This document shows, in pieces, positions 34,565-45,439 of a stretch of 64,000 nt of DNA. The notes beneath the pieces are model-generated. The model was not told the origin of the DNA, made no database searches, and saw only the letters and a list, made by a program, of their open reading frames with translations. The position numbers and the translations under genes are program-made. Each line of letters opens with the position of its first letter. The first letter of the stretch is position 1. Source of the stretch: Hemicordylus capensis (taxonomy: Eukaryota; Chordata; Lepidosauria; Squamata; Cordylidae); NCBI RefSeq assembly GCF_027244095.1, contig NC_069658.1, positions 48,347,001 through 48,411,000 of the forward strand, written 5' to 3'.

Positions 34565-35885
34565 TTTGTTCGTGGCACTAGTGCAATGTTAGTCTGGATG
34601 TCAGCCAGTGTGTTTTAGTCACAGCTCATGTGCCATTGAAGGTGAAGGACATCTGTAGTTAATAGTTGTTCCTTGTTGCTCAAATCAGCAAGCAAGCAAG
34701 TCTGACTCAGAAGTCTGTCCCACTGGGAATAACACCTTACCTGCTCTGGCCTACTGATTGGTCAGAGGGCTGGTGTGGCCAGTCTTCTTGTAGGGCCTTC
34801 CCTTGGCGATAAATGGATGTACACAGACTGAATCCCTGTCTGATATCTTTCTGTGTGGTCCTGGTCTCTTTGGGTGGTTCGTGTTTGCTGCACACAGTCA
34901 CCCAATGAATGGTAGATCCACCCCTAGCTCAAAACCTGCTATTGTGAGATCAAATCTTGATCTCACAATACCCTGAGAGCAAATTCAGGGAGCTTTATTT
35001 TCCTGTGAGTGGAAGAAATAAATATGTCAAATAACGTAAGAAGGAGACCTCAACCAACAATACAGATGGTTCAAGGCACTTACATTGCAGAGAGTAAGGA
35101 TAGAGATGTCACATGTATCCATTTCCCTTCCTCTCATAGCATCTCAGTTACTCCCTCTGCTAGTTTTGGAGAAGCCCAATGGAAGCTGGTAGCCATGTTT
35201 GGCCCCCTTTCTGCAGATAATTGTTTTGTTAAATGAGAGGCTTCCATCTTTTCCATTTCACCCTTGAGTCTACTTCCTTGATTTCTACTTCTCTTCAGCT
35301 TTACTCTCTGTGCTTTTAGCTTCTCAAGAGGGGCTGGTGACCTTTGTATGTTTAGTTGAAGTATTTCCATTACTAAGATTTCAACTACAGTTTTCTTTCA
35401 GTACAGAACAGAAGCTTGTCTCAGATATTATGAGGCATGCAACTACTAAAAAGTCGTCTCCATCTCCTTCCCCCAGTGCTTCAGTCTCTGATTTCTAAAT
35501 TACTTTAAACGTAGACATTTTTATTTAAGTTACTATAGTGTTAAACATTAATACATTTCAGCAGAATTCTCTCTCCCTCTCCCCCCTCCCCTTTTGCCTG
35601 GTTTTTAATATATTGAAGTCATAAATGGATTGTGTGCATAATATACACACACAGCTCCTTTAAAATGGCAATTATATTAAAAGGATTCTATGGAAACCAG
35701 AGAGGTTGGGAGTTGCAATTTATTAGGATGAAACTGATTGGGAAAAGAGAGATCTTGAGTGAATGAAACTTGATGCATTTGCAGAACCAATAGGAACTGG
35801 TCTGGTTCCTCCATGAGGTGGGGAGGAGAGGGCCCTTGGCGGGGCCTGGTAAGGGTACAGTGATTGCACAGTTCCCTTTTCTCCA
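34565..35885. other. No gene recognised; one perfect hairpin
   Basis: Unassigned DNA apart from a perfect 14-bp inverted repeat with a 3-base loop at 34940-34970 (arms TATTGTGAGATCAA and its reverse complement). No coding or element boundary is attached to the hairpin. Confidence 0.5.
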
Positions 35886-35888
35886 CAG

Positions 35889-37600
35889 ATGGAGAAGTGT
35901 CAGGCAGGGAGTTCTGCTAAGGGGGAGAGCAAAAGGCAGCACAAAGTTATGTCTCTGCGCCAAAAGATTGAGTTGCTGGACAAGTTGGCTCGAGGGGACA
36001 GTGCAGAATCTGTTGGATGCCATTATGGCATTAACGAGTCAACATCAGAAAAAACAAAGCCAGCATCCACGTGAGTGCGGCAGTAAGTACAGTGGTCCCT
36101 CTACTTACGAAATTAATCCATTCCGAATGCACATTTGTAAGTCGAAAAATTCGTAAGTCGAAAAGCGGTTTCCCATAGGAATGCATTGGGAACGGATTAA
36201 TGCGTTCCGGAGCCTAGAAAAAAGACCCAGACCCCCAGTAAGGCTTGCAAACTGCACAGGAACATTTCTTTTCAAGAATAAACAGGCAGTAAACAGGCAG
36301 GCAAGTCAAGGAAACCGCATGTAAAATTCGTAAGTCGAGGAAACCCCATCTAAAAATTTGTAAGTCGAGGAAACCCCATCTAAAACCGGATCTAAAACTG
36401 CCGTTTGTAACTCGAAAAATACTTATGTCGAGTAGTTTGTAAGTTGAGGGACCACTGTACTTCAGGAAGTGCAAAGGTGTGTTTCCCTCTTGTGATTCCA
36501 CCATGGAGATTCCACCATGGAGAAGGCCCTGAACATCTGGACTGAGGACCAAGCTCAGAAGAACATGCCACTGCGGGGAACAGTGATCCGTGAGAAGGCA
36601 CTCAGGCTGTATAAGTATTTCACTGAGGAAGGTCAGGCAACAACATCTGCTGATGCTGGGCACACTTTTCAGGCAAGTAATGGCTGGTCTGAGAACTTCA
36701 AGCACGGCTACAGACTCTGTAATGTGAAATTAGCAGGGGAAGCTGCATCTACAGATCATGAAGCGGCAAGCAGATTCTCAGCAGAGTTGCAGCAGCTGAT
36801 TTAAGAGAAGGGATGCAGGCCTGAGCAGGTCTTCAACGCCAATGAGACAGGCCTATTTTGGAAAAGAATGCCAGCCTGGTCCTTCATCTCCAAGCAGGAA
36901 TGAACCACTCCAAGATTTAAGGCAGCTAAGGACTGTATACGCCTTCTAGTCTGTAGGAAAGCTGCTGGGGACTGCAGCATGAAGGCAAGCAATGCTCCGT
37001 TACTGGGCACTGAACCCCCATGTCCTCGGAGGGCAAAATAAGAGCCAACTCCTGGTCTTCTGGCAAGCCAACAGGACAGCATGGGTGACCGCTGCACTCT
37101 TCACTGACTAGGTCAGTGACTGCTTCCCACTCGAGGTAGTGCGATATCTAGACGCAAAAAAACTCAACTTCCGAGTTCTCCTGCTGCTGAATAATACCCC
37201 TGGCCATCCTTAAACACTGCAGTTTCTCCACCCAAGTCTGGAGATTGCCTTCCTGCTGCCATACACCTCCTCCTTAATCCAGCCCATGGACCAGGGCCTC
37301 ATTGCAACTTTTAAGTCATACTATACCTGCAGGACATTCAAGAGGCTTCTGGACATGATGGAGACCAACCCCTCTGACAGTCAGCAGTTGTTTTAAGACT
37401 TACAGCATTGCTGACTTTATTGAAGGCATCAAGACATCCCTCAAGGAGATCTGACTGAGAACCTGGAATGCCTGCTGGGAAAAGGTGTGGCCAAAAAGCT
37501 GTGGCCAGTCCCTTCAACATCTACCCAGGCTCTTCCCTCAACAGAGGATAAAGTGGCACAAATCATCAACCTTGTGCATAATGTTGCTGGTGAAGGCTTA
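35889..37600 (+). pseudogene. Tigger/pogo-type transposase fossil
   Basis: The N-terminal CENP-B-like HTH is visible as KVMSLRQKIELLDKLARGDS with GINESTSEK. A MITE (36090-36457) interrupts next. The second HTH region gives EKALNIWTEDQAQKNMPLRG, REKALRLYKYF and NVKLAGEAASTDHEAA. The catalytic part gives VFNANETGLFWKRMPAW, VLLLLNNTPGHP and SSLIQPMDQGLIATFKSYY. Two of the three catalytic Asp positions are Asn (ANETG for ADETG, LNNTPGHP for LDNAPGHP), and there are several stops. The enzyme is dead. No terminal repeats of the parent element were found. Confidence 0.88.
36090..36457. mobile_element. Tigger-type MITE inserted in the Tigger transposase fossil
   Basis: The ends CAGTGGTCCCTCTACTTACGA and, inverted, CAGTGGTCCCTCAACTTACAA are flanked by TA on both sides (36088-36089, 36458-36459). 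The arms repeat TAAGTCGA motifs several times (AATTCGTAAGTCGA), so it is internally repetitive. Length 368 bases, non-coding. The CAGTGG terminus is typical of Tigger, so a related enzyme probably moved it. Confidence 0.9.
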
Positions 37601-37608
37601 GAGGCAGA

Positions 37609-38100
37609 AGCGTAGGGAGGCTGGCGGTGGCCCGTGTGCGGCCACCGCCATGGCTCCCTGGCCCCGCCCCAGCATCTGACATCAGATGCAGGGAGCCAGC
37701 TAGCCATGCTCCCGCGTCTGATGTCAGACACAGGGGCGTGGTCTCCCTCCTAAATGGGGCCGCATGGCGCTGGCCTGTGCTGCCTTGGTAGGGAGGCCCG
37801 TGCTGCTTTAAAGTAGGGAGAGCCATTCCGGCCATGCTGCCAATGCAGCATGGGCCAATCTCTCTCCCAAACAGGGCCACACAGCCCCATTTGGGCGGGA
37901 GTTCGAGACCAGGAGTAGCCCTCCCTGCCTTTAAGTCAGGAAGAGTCGCTCTGGCCCGTGCTACCCAATGCAGCATGGACTGGTCTCTCTTCCAAACGGG
38001 GCCATCGGCCCCATTTGGGAGGGAGACCATGCCCCCGTGTCTGACGTCAGATGCGGGGGGCATTTTTCCAAGGAATCTAAGCCCCGGATTTCCATAGGAT
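37609..38100. repeat. GC-rich, palindrome-rich segment, possible truncated hAT-like element
   Basis: It opens with CAGAAGCGTAGGGAGG, close to the CAGAGGCGTA termini of hATs in this window, but no matching right end is seen. The interior repeats a module (CCCAAATGGGGC-like, CAATGCAGCATGG, AGGGAGACC) and short palindromes: GCATCTGACATCAGATGC at 37673-37690 and TCTGACGTCAGA near 38040-38051. Confidence 0.45.
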
Positions 38101-38199
38101 CAAGGGATCCCCCACCCCGTGGCTTGCCATTCACCGTAGCAGCCAGGAACCTAACCCCCACATAAAATATGGCCTTCCAAATGATACTTTCCAAGTAGC

Positions 38200-40030
38200 A
38201 CCATGACTTCTTCCTGCTAACCAATGAGTTGCTACAAGTTCCTAGATTGGGAAGGAAGTGGGAGAGTGGGGTTTGATATTACTAAAGAGAGTGCAGAGAA
38301 CAGTTAATTAAATTCCACCTGCACTCTGGGATACTTTTGTTAGATGAACTCTCTCTCCACAACAAGATCTCAAATTGCTTTACAACTACATTAGGAAGCA
38401 TAATTACTCAACAAATCAGGACGTCTCACATTAATTAGCTCATCTGTAAGGAACACTGGCTGCTTATCTGCATCAAAATGTTAGTATGGTGAAGCACTAT
38501 CTCAAGAGCTACTGGATCCCTGAAAGAGATGGAACCTGGATATTGTGCAGACAAAGATATTGTGCAAAAAGTCCTCTACCATTTCTTTTGAAAAAGAGTC
38601 TTGAATAAAATAGGTTAATTGACAGCAACATGAAGCAATACTAGAAAATGTTGGGAGAAAAATACATGTTGACTAAGAGGTTCATTCCAACAAATGTGCA
38701 TTGATTTTAATGGCTGACATTCTGCGCAGCCTTACCTGGGTGGGGCAAGAACTCCAGCCTTCTAAGGAGCCACTAAACTAAGAGCTGGTTCACATAATCA
38801 CTGTGATGTCCATTCGGCAGGAATTCAGGGACTCCTGCAGCCTGCGTGTTCATGAAGTGATTGTGAAAACCGGGAAAACCTCGCCCATTTCAGCATAGTG
38901 CCGTGAAAGACAGAGATGAAGCCAAGATTGCCAAACCAAGTTCATATCTAAGTTTTCTGATCTCAGCTTCACGTTGGGCTCTCATTGCCACCCAGTTTTT
39001 CCTGACATCTTCCTTTTTTAAAGGATGTGTAAATCAAAACTTAATATGTATATGTAATATATAAATTAAAATGTGATAAAGTTGAAATATATAAATTTAA
39101 ATATAGTAAATTAAAATGTGAACATGCTGGTGCACGCACACACTGCTTTTACTGAGAAGGAAGCAAACTCCAGCTCATTCCATAAAGCAGCAATAGCAAC
39201 AACGGCAACAGGAGCTTTTTCAAGGAGAGGGATGATTAGATAATGAGGTCATGCACACGACCTTGCTGTGGAGGGCAGGCAGGCTTCGAGGGAAGGGAGG
39301 AGCTCACCTGCCTTCCCCAACCAACAAGTGGCCACCATCCTCCCCTCCACCTTATTATGCACCTACACAAGTGTTGGTGTGGCAAAGAGAAATGCTGGGA
39401 CCAGCAGGACTCCCCCCTCCCGCATCCCATGGCACAAGAGTAGCACCTGCTCTGGTTAGGGCAGCCGCCATGCTTGGCGCGGCCACTCCTTCCCCCTGGC
39501 CCGCTGCCAGAAATGGCAGCAGGTTGGAGAGAAGCTGATTAACCTGGCGGTGACCGCTCAGTCAATTGCCGGCCGAGGTTAAGTCAACCACAGGTTAAGA
39601 ACTGGGGCTTGGTGTGGGGGCAGCGCCAAAGACCTTGGGCCATGCCTAGACTTGTCCAAAACTTGCCTACTTGATTTTATAAGCTATTTTATTTTAAAAC
39701 TCTATATTCTGATGACCCACAAACTCATGTTCATGGCTGACAACAATACAACCTAAAAACAAACAATTGATTTCTGCACATATTTGGGGTCAAACACTTG
39801 AAATCTTGTCTGATATTGCCCGCCACTCGATTTTGCTGTTTGTCTATTTTTTATGTTTGGCTTATTAGTATTTATGGTTTTATTGTTGTGTTTTTATTGT
39901 ATACAGCCCCAAGCAGCAGTGTACTGTATGCAGACCTTGGCAGGATGGGGGGGAGGGTATCAGTTGCCTTGATATGAACATAGAGGGTTTTTAAAGAAAC
40001 AATAATATGCAAATCTAGCATTTTTCTCAG
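38200..40030. other. No gene recognised
   Basis: Unassigned DNA. An AT-rich block with TATATAAATT and TAAATTAAAATGTGA repeats lies at about 39030-39120. Frames of 60-95 codons around 39240-39540 overlap on both strands and look like GC-rich noise. Confidence 0.4.
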
Positions 40031-40815
40031 TAACATAAGAACAGCCCTGCTGGAACAGGCACAAGGCCCATCTAGTCCAGCATCCTGTTACACACAGTGG
40101 CCCACCAGATGCCACTGGGAGCCTACAGGCAGGAGTTGAGGGCACAACCTCTCTCCAGGTGTTACTCCCCTGCAATTGGCATTCAGAGGCAACCTGCCTC
40201 TGAGGCTGGAGGTGGCCAATAGCACTCCGACTAGTAGCCATTGATAGACCTCTCCTCCATGAAGTTATTCAAACCACTCTTAAAGCCATCCAGGTTGTTG
40301 GCTGTCACAACATCTTGTGGCAGAGAATTCCACAAGCTGATTATGTGTTGTGTGAAAAAGTACTTCTGTTTATTGCTCCTAAATTTCCTGGCCTTCAGTT
40401 TCATGGAATGACCCCTGGTTCTCGTGATGTGAGAGGGAGAAACATTTCTATCCACTTTCTCCACACCATGCATAATTTTATAGACCTCTATCATGTCTCC
40501 CCGCAGTTGTCTTTTTTCTAAACTAAATAGCCCCAAGTGTTGTAGCCTTACCTCATAAGAAAGCTGCTCTAGGCCCCTGATCATCTTGGTTGCCCTCTTC
40601 TGCACCTTTTCCAGTTCTACAATGTCCTTTTAAAGATGTGGTGACCAGAATTGTATGCAGTACTCCCATTGTGGCTGCACCATAGATTTGTATAAGAACA
40701 TGATAATATTAGCAGTTTTATTTTCAATCCCCTTCCTAATGATCCCTAGCATGGAATTGGCCTTTTTCACAGCTGCCGCACATTGAGTCGACATTTTCAA
40801 CGAACTGTCCACCAT
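40031..40815 (-). mobile_element. CR1/L3-type LINE, 3' part
   Basis: The minus strand encodes MVDSSLKMSTQCAAAVKKAN, GIENKTANIIMFLYKSMVQ, the C-terminal QKRATKMIRGLEQLSYEVRL and SLEKRQLRGDMIEVYKIMHG, and a UTR ending at 40031 (ACATAAGAACAGCCCTGCTG inverted). It is 5'-truncated after the RT catalytic core, with one stop between the two readable parts. Confidence 0.93.
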
Positions 40816-41456
40816 GACAGCTGTCTCCCAGCAGCTTGATGTGCATGCAACAGCCCCTGCTGCTGCTCACATGTCCTCCTATCTAGGGTTGCCAGCTATG
40901 GACTTTTATAAAGGACATGTTACTATTTTTGCATTTGGAGGAATAGAGTCTATTTTGGGGACCAGGCAACCTTTGTTGCATTTATTGTATCCAAAATTCT
41001 GGGGACCAGCTAGATTATTTTGTTCGCTCAGAACACTATGCTCTCATGAGCAGCTTCTTTTCCTTTGTCTGCTCCTCCGGTCGGCATCCTACTGACCATC
41101 CCTCCAATGGGGAAGCCAGAAGGGAGGTTCGGCTTCAGCAGCACGTTGCAGAACCATGTGATGCAGGAGAACGGATAGGTAGGCTCAGCAGCTGCAACTT
41201 GTTTCTTTCATGTGGTGATGGAGGCAATGAGAAGTTAGCAGTTAGCTAACTAACTTTACTCAGTTAGCAGTTACCCTGGCTGAATAAAAAGGCATCTTTT
41301 AAAGTGGTGATTCTCTTCTATTTATCATGGGGAGAGCAACTGGCCCTATCCAACGCCAGCACAGCATGCCTTCAGTGGCTGATGCTGGTGTTACCTTGCA
41401 TTTCTTTTTAGATTGTGGGTCCTTTGGGAACAGGGGAGCAGAAGGATACCATGGTC

Positions 41457-41696
41457 TCACTGGTAGAGAACCAGCGTGGCATAGTGGTTAGAGTGCTGGA
41501 CCAGGGAGACCCAAGTTCAAATCCCCATTCAGCCAGGATACTTGCTGGGTGACTCTGGGCCGGTCGCTTCTCTCTCAGCCTAACCTACTTCACAGGGTTG
41601 TTGTGAGGAGAAACCTAATTATGTAGTACACCGCTCTGGGCTCCTTGGAGGAAGAGCCGGATATAAAATGTAAAAATTGTTGGTTTTTTAATAAAA
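41457..41696 (+). mobile_element. MIR-like CORE-SINE inside composite hAT copy 1
   Basis: tRNA-like head GCGTGGCATAGTGGTTAGAG and AAGTTCAAATCCCC, then the CORE region (TGGGTGACTCTGGGCCGGTC, CCTAACCTACTTCACAGGGT, TGTTGTGAGGA) and an L2-like tail. ATGGTC flanks it on both sides (41451-41456, 41697-41702). The same insertion site is occupied in copy 2. Confidence 0.88.
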
Positions 41697-41702
41697 ATGG
41701 TC

Positions 41703-41990
41703 GATGGTATTAAAAGCCGCAGAAAGATCCAAACGGATCAGCAGAGTCACACTCCCTCTGTCAACAGCCACTTGGAGATCATCCATCAGGCCGACCATGG
41801 CAATCCCACATGGAAGCCAGTTTGAAATGGGTCTAGATAATCTGCGTCATCCAAAACTGCCTGGTGCTGAGAGGCCACCACCCGCTCAATCACTTTGCCC
41901 AACCATGGAAGATTGGAAACAGGTCTGTAATTAGCTAACTCTGAGGGATCCAATGCGGGTTTCTTCAAAAGTGGTCTCATAATAGCCTGC
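41703..41990 (-). pseudogene. L2 RT fragment inside composite hAT copy 1
   Basis: The minus strand encodes RPLLKKPALDPSELANYRPV, then NLPWLGKVIERVVA and YLDPFQTGFHVGLPW, nearly identical to 56294-56488. It is an RT finger segment only; the rest of the RT is missing from this copy. Confidence 0.85.
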
Positions 41991-42576
41991 TTCCCTCAGA
42001 GAAGCATTTATAATATTTACCAGACCCTCTCTGGTTTAATAAATAAAACCCTCTCATATTTATTTTCCTTTGAAAACCACTGTGAAACCTTCTGTTGAAA
42101 AGCAGTATATAAATGTTTGTAGTCGGAGAGAACAGCAAGTGAGTGGGAAACCATACACGTACCACTGCGCCAGTATGCAAGGAAGCTGGCTCGCTAGCTA
42201 ACTGGCTGCCCTGTCTCAAGGCAGGAGGTGATGTTGCTTGTCTGGCTGGGGAAAGCAGTCTGGGCAACCCGTGGGGGAGGACAGAGGACTGTGTGCATGG
42301 TAAACCTAACCAGGAGATGAATTTACGGTTAAGAAACGGGCCTTGAGAACTCTGCACCTAGATGGCGGAATGAACAGACATACAACTCACCTGGTCATCA
42401 GCTTCACAGTGGTGAACTGTATTTATTCTCAAATTTTCCAGTGTTTACCAAAATATGCATAATCATACGAATAAATACTGCCAAGTGGAGACTTTTTGAG
42501 AACTTTTTTGGTGAAACGTGTTCTCTATTCCCACATTTTTGGTGATGAATATCACCATCTGTACCTGGCAACCCTA

Positions 42577-42889
42577 CTTCTATGAGTGGCACACGACACT
42601 GTATATTAGCCAGCGAGAAAATGGGGGCGGGGTAAGGTCTCAGATCAACATTCTGCCCCCAGGCCTCTCAGAGTCTTAAAACAGCCCTGGCTGTATGGAT
42701 GAGATAGAAATATTTAAATAAAATGTCAAATAATAAAGAATAAAACAATAGGAGGAAAATAGCAGCAATTAAAACACTCCCCATTACAGATTAGAAAGCA
42801 GATAATATAAGAATTGCCTTGCTGGATTGTACCAGAGGATTGTACCATCTAGTTTAGTATCCTCTTTCCAAACAGATACTTCTGAGGAA
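42577..42889. other. No gene recognised
   Basis: Short unassigned spacer between the composite hAT and the solo LTR. Confidence 0.4.
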
Positions 42890-42894
42890 CTCAT

Positions 42895-43345
42895 TGTTGA
42901 AGATGGACGTCCAGTGCATCGAATTTTTACACCAACTATCTTAATGACCACTAGGGGCATTGGGAGTAGAGAGAGTGAGTCAGGGTCTTCCTGACAGGTC
43001 TCCCTACCTCTCTCTACTCTATGACCCCTGATCTCACACTTCCGCACTTCATGTGCCGAGTCACACAATCCTTTCTCCTTTCCTCCTAGAGAGCAGCTAG
43101 AAACATTCTCTCTCTCTCTCTCCTTACCTATCCATTATGTAGTCCTTTAGAGTAGGTTTAGGTCTTTCCTATCCAAATGCATTTAACCAATAAATATTTA
43201 GTTCTACAAGGATCTCCATGTGTTTTCTCTAAATAGCTGCAATATCGCAACCATCCTCTGCTACCTACTCTAACTGGAGTGTGTGCTCATTCCTTAGTGC
43301 TCTGCTGTTTTACCTGTTGAGGGTAAAAATTAACAACCTCTTACA
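42895..43345 (-). mobile_element. Solo LTR, copy 1
   Basis: Related in inverse orientation to 59742-60184. On the minus strand it runs from TGTAAGAGGTTGTTAATTTT to a CATCTTCAACA end, with the TG...CA termini of LTRs. CTCAT and CTCAC flank it, a 5-bp duplication with one mismatch. No internal retroelement sequence lies beside it, so it is a solo LTR fossil of undetermined family. Confidence 0.78.
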
Positions 43346-43350
43346 CTCAC

Positions 43351-43753
43351 AAGCAGAGTATGATAAATACTGGACATCTGCTGTTGTTTCCCTCAGCATC
43401 TGGTGTACTGTTTCCAATCATGGAGGTTCTATTGTGATGGCTGACAGACCAATTCTTCATGAGTTTATCTAAATTAAGTATACTGTACATTGTATGAATG
43501 AATATTTCTTTTGTCAATCCTGTACCTACTGCAATCAATTTCATTTTGGAGTTTCTTAAGTTCTAGCAGTGCATGTGAGAGAGTGGGGTGGGGTGGGGGT
43601 GGAGATAAGAAAATGTCTCTTCTTGTACCATTAATAATTTTAAACTTCTGTCATATGACTGTCAAAAAATTTCTGAGCTAAAAAACTATTATTTTACAGA
43701 AAAAACACAACAAAAAGCAAAAACAGTCCCATCAATCAGTACTATATATTGTA
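43351..43753. other. No gene recognised
   Basis: Unassigned DNA with a G-rich GAGTGGGGTGGGGTGGGGGT run near 43585. Confidence 0.4.
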
Positions 43754-43930
43754 TCGTATTTACCCAAATAGAAGGTGACCCTGAATTTAAGACAATGCCT
43801 TAAAAGTTAGATACCCGAATGAAAGAGGACTCTGAAGTTAAGACAACCCCCTGATATTTAGCAGGAAATAATTCAGGACAGATGGCGGGTGTGGGGGGGA
43901 GGGGCTCATATTGGATTCAGGTAGCTATGA
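43754..43930. mobile_element. Short MITE with TATTTACC-type ends and TA duplication
   Basis: Left end TCGTATTTACC, right end inverted TCATAGCTACC, TA on each side. Internal sequence (AGAAGGTGACCCTGAATTTA, GGGCTCATATTGGATTCAGG) matches 12347-12524. 177 bases, non-coding. Confidence 0.68.
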
Positions 43931-43984
43931 TAGTGCCACTACATATGTCAAATATGATATATTGAGATTATAGGAGAGGAGAAA

Positions 43985-44225
43985 TGGTCTTGTAGTAGCA
44001 AGCATGACTTGTCCCCTTAGCTAAGCAGGGTCCACTCTGGTTGCATATGAAAGGGAGACTATAGTGTGAGTACTGTAAGATATTCCCCCTCAGGAGATGG
44101 AGCCGCTCTAGGAAGAGCAGAAGGTTCCAAGTTCCTTTCCTGGCTTCTCCAAGATAGGGCTGAGAGAGATTCCTGCCTGCAGCCTTGGAGAAGCCGCTGC
44201 CAGTCTGTGAAGACAATACTGAGCT
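43985..44225 (+). mobile_element. 5S rRNA-derived SINE
   Basis: The head follows 5S rRNA (CCCTTAGCTAAGCAGGGTC, TGGTTGCATATGAAAGGGAG). The body reads AGATATTCCCCCTCAGGAGA, GGAAGAGCAGAAGGTTCCAA and GGCTTCTCCAAGATAGGGCT. It ends at GACAATACTGAGCT, directly against the (TAA)-type tail of an R4 copy. Confidence 0.85.
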
Positions 44226-44227
44226 AT

Positions 44228-45177
44228 TATTATTTATTTATTTATTTACACAGACAGGTGTTATTGACTGGTTTGTTTTATCCAGACATCGAGTCCTTCC
44301 CAAGGACCTGGGTTGGCTGAATTTTATCCTATATAATAAAACCCTAGGGTACCTGCGTCCGTGTCTCTGGGAGGTGTTCTGCACATGCATGGCGCGCGCG
44401 GCCTCTCATTGGCTGAGCGGGAGCGGAAGGTTTGTTGCGGCGGCGGCCATGGCTGCTGGTGGGCCTGGCCCAGCAGCGACGGGGAGAGGCCGAGGCGCCG
44501 AGGCACCGGGCCGGGCGCAGCGATGTGGCAGTGGGCCTGGGACACGGTGGGCCCGGCCAGAGCCGTGGGCTCGGCCGGAAGAGGCGGTGGGCCCGGCCGG
44601 GAGGAGGCGGGGGGAGAGGCCGGAGAAGGCGGCGGGCCCAGGGGAAGCTGGAGCCCAGGGGAAGCGGGCCCAGGGGGAAGCCGGGGGGAAGCTGGCCCGG
44701 GGGGAAGCTGGGAACCACCTGGCGCCACTGCTGGCGCCGCCAGTTGCCGGAGGAGGCCCGGAAGAGGTGAGGCGGGGGCGCGGGCGGCAACGGTTCTTCT
44801 AGCGCCCGTTATTGTAACGGGCCTAATGTGACTAGTTATCAATATTGTTGCTGTTATTATAGATATCGTCGCAGAATATAGGCTGTTCCCAGTAAAGCTG
44901 CTTTTTGTAATTGACTGATGGTGATTTCTGTGGCCCCTATGGTTGTTTTGGAATTGCACCTATGGCACCAATTACCACTGGGATTATTTTGGTCTTTTTC
45001 TGCCATAGCCTTTCAATTTCAATTTGTAGATCTTTGTATTTTGTGGTTTTTTCTATTTCTTTTTCTTCTATTCTGCTATCCCCTGGTATTGCTATGTCGA
45101 TTATTTTGACTTGTTTTTCTTTCTTCTCCACTACAGTTATATCTGGTGTATTGTGTGGCAGATGTTTGTCTGTTTGT
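44228..45177 (-). mobile_element. R4/Dong-type LINE, copy A, split by a Helitron
   Basis: Minus-strand 3' end: tail at 44228 (TTATTTATTTATTTACACAG), then the 3' UTR and the last codons. The C-terminal peptide contains EKKEKQVKIIDIAIPGDSRI, EIERLWQKKTKIIPVVIGAI and GATEITI-like pieces, the end of the restriction-like endonuclease domain. It is 5'-truncated at about 45177, where the tail of R4 copy B begins. A Helitron (44327-44835) sits in its UTR. Confidence 0.88.
44327..44835 (+). mobile_element. Non-autonomous Helitron inserted at A^T in R4
   Basis: It starts TCCTATATAATAAAACCC and ends in CTAG, preceded at 44804-44822 by a perfect 8-bp hairpin (GCCCGTTA, loop TTG, TAACGGGC) with a 9-base spacer. 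The host reads GAATTTTA before and TTATCAATATTG after; joined, this equals the intact site of the next R4 copy at about 45268-45290. This is exact Helitron A^T insertion without duplication. The start resembles HeliBat-type Helitrons. The interior is very GC-rich and encodes no Rep/helicase. Confidence 0.95.
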
Positions 45178-45439
45178 TATTATTTCTTGTTTACACAGTC
45201 AGGCAGGTATTATTGACTGGTTTGTTTTATCCAGACATCGAGTCCTTCCCAAGGACCTGGGATGGCTGAATTTTATTATCAATATTGTTGCTGTTATTAT
45301 AGATATCGTCAGAGGCGTAACGATGGGGGAGGCAGGCAGGGCACGTGCCCTGGGCGCCACTTGAGGTGGGGGCGCAAAGTGCCTGCCATGCCCCACCCCC
45401 ACTTGCACAAATTTTTATAATTTTTTTTTTTAAAAAAAT

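Larger units (their letters stand above)
40884..42576 (-). mobile_element. Composite hAT carrying L2 and MIR passengers, copy 1
   Basis: The ends TAGGGTTGCCAG and, inverted, TAGGGTTGCCAG are perfect for 12 bases. CTCCTATC (40876-40883) and CTTCTATG (42577-42584) flank it, an 8-bp duplication with two mismatches. The order of its parts matches copy 2 at 56041-58572 in reverse: hAT arm, L2 piece, MIR SINE, L2 tail, hAT arm. About 1.25 kb of L2 present in copy 2 is missing here. No hAT transposase is encoded. Confidence 0.88.

Noticed and set aside
43985-44060. Possible 5S rRNA gene
   Set aside because: Only the internal-promoter region resembles 5S; it continues into a SINE body and tail.
44185-44831. 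Overlapping GC-rich frames of 100-211 codons on both strands
   Set aside because: They lie inside a Helitron with extreme GC content; the glycine-, arginine-, proline-rich products overlap on both strands and match nothing known.
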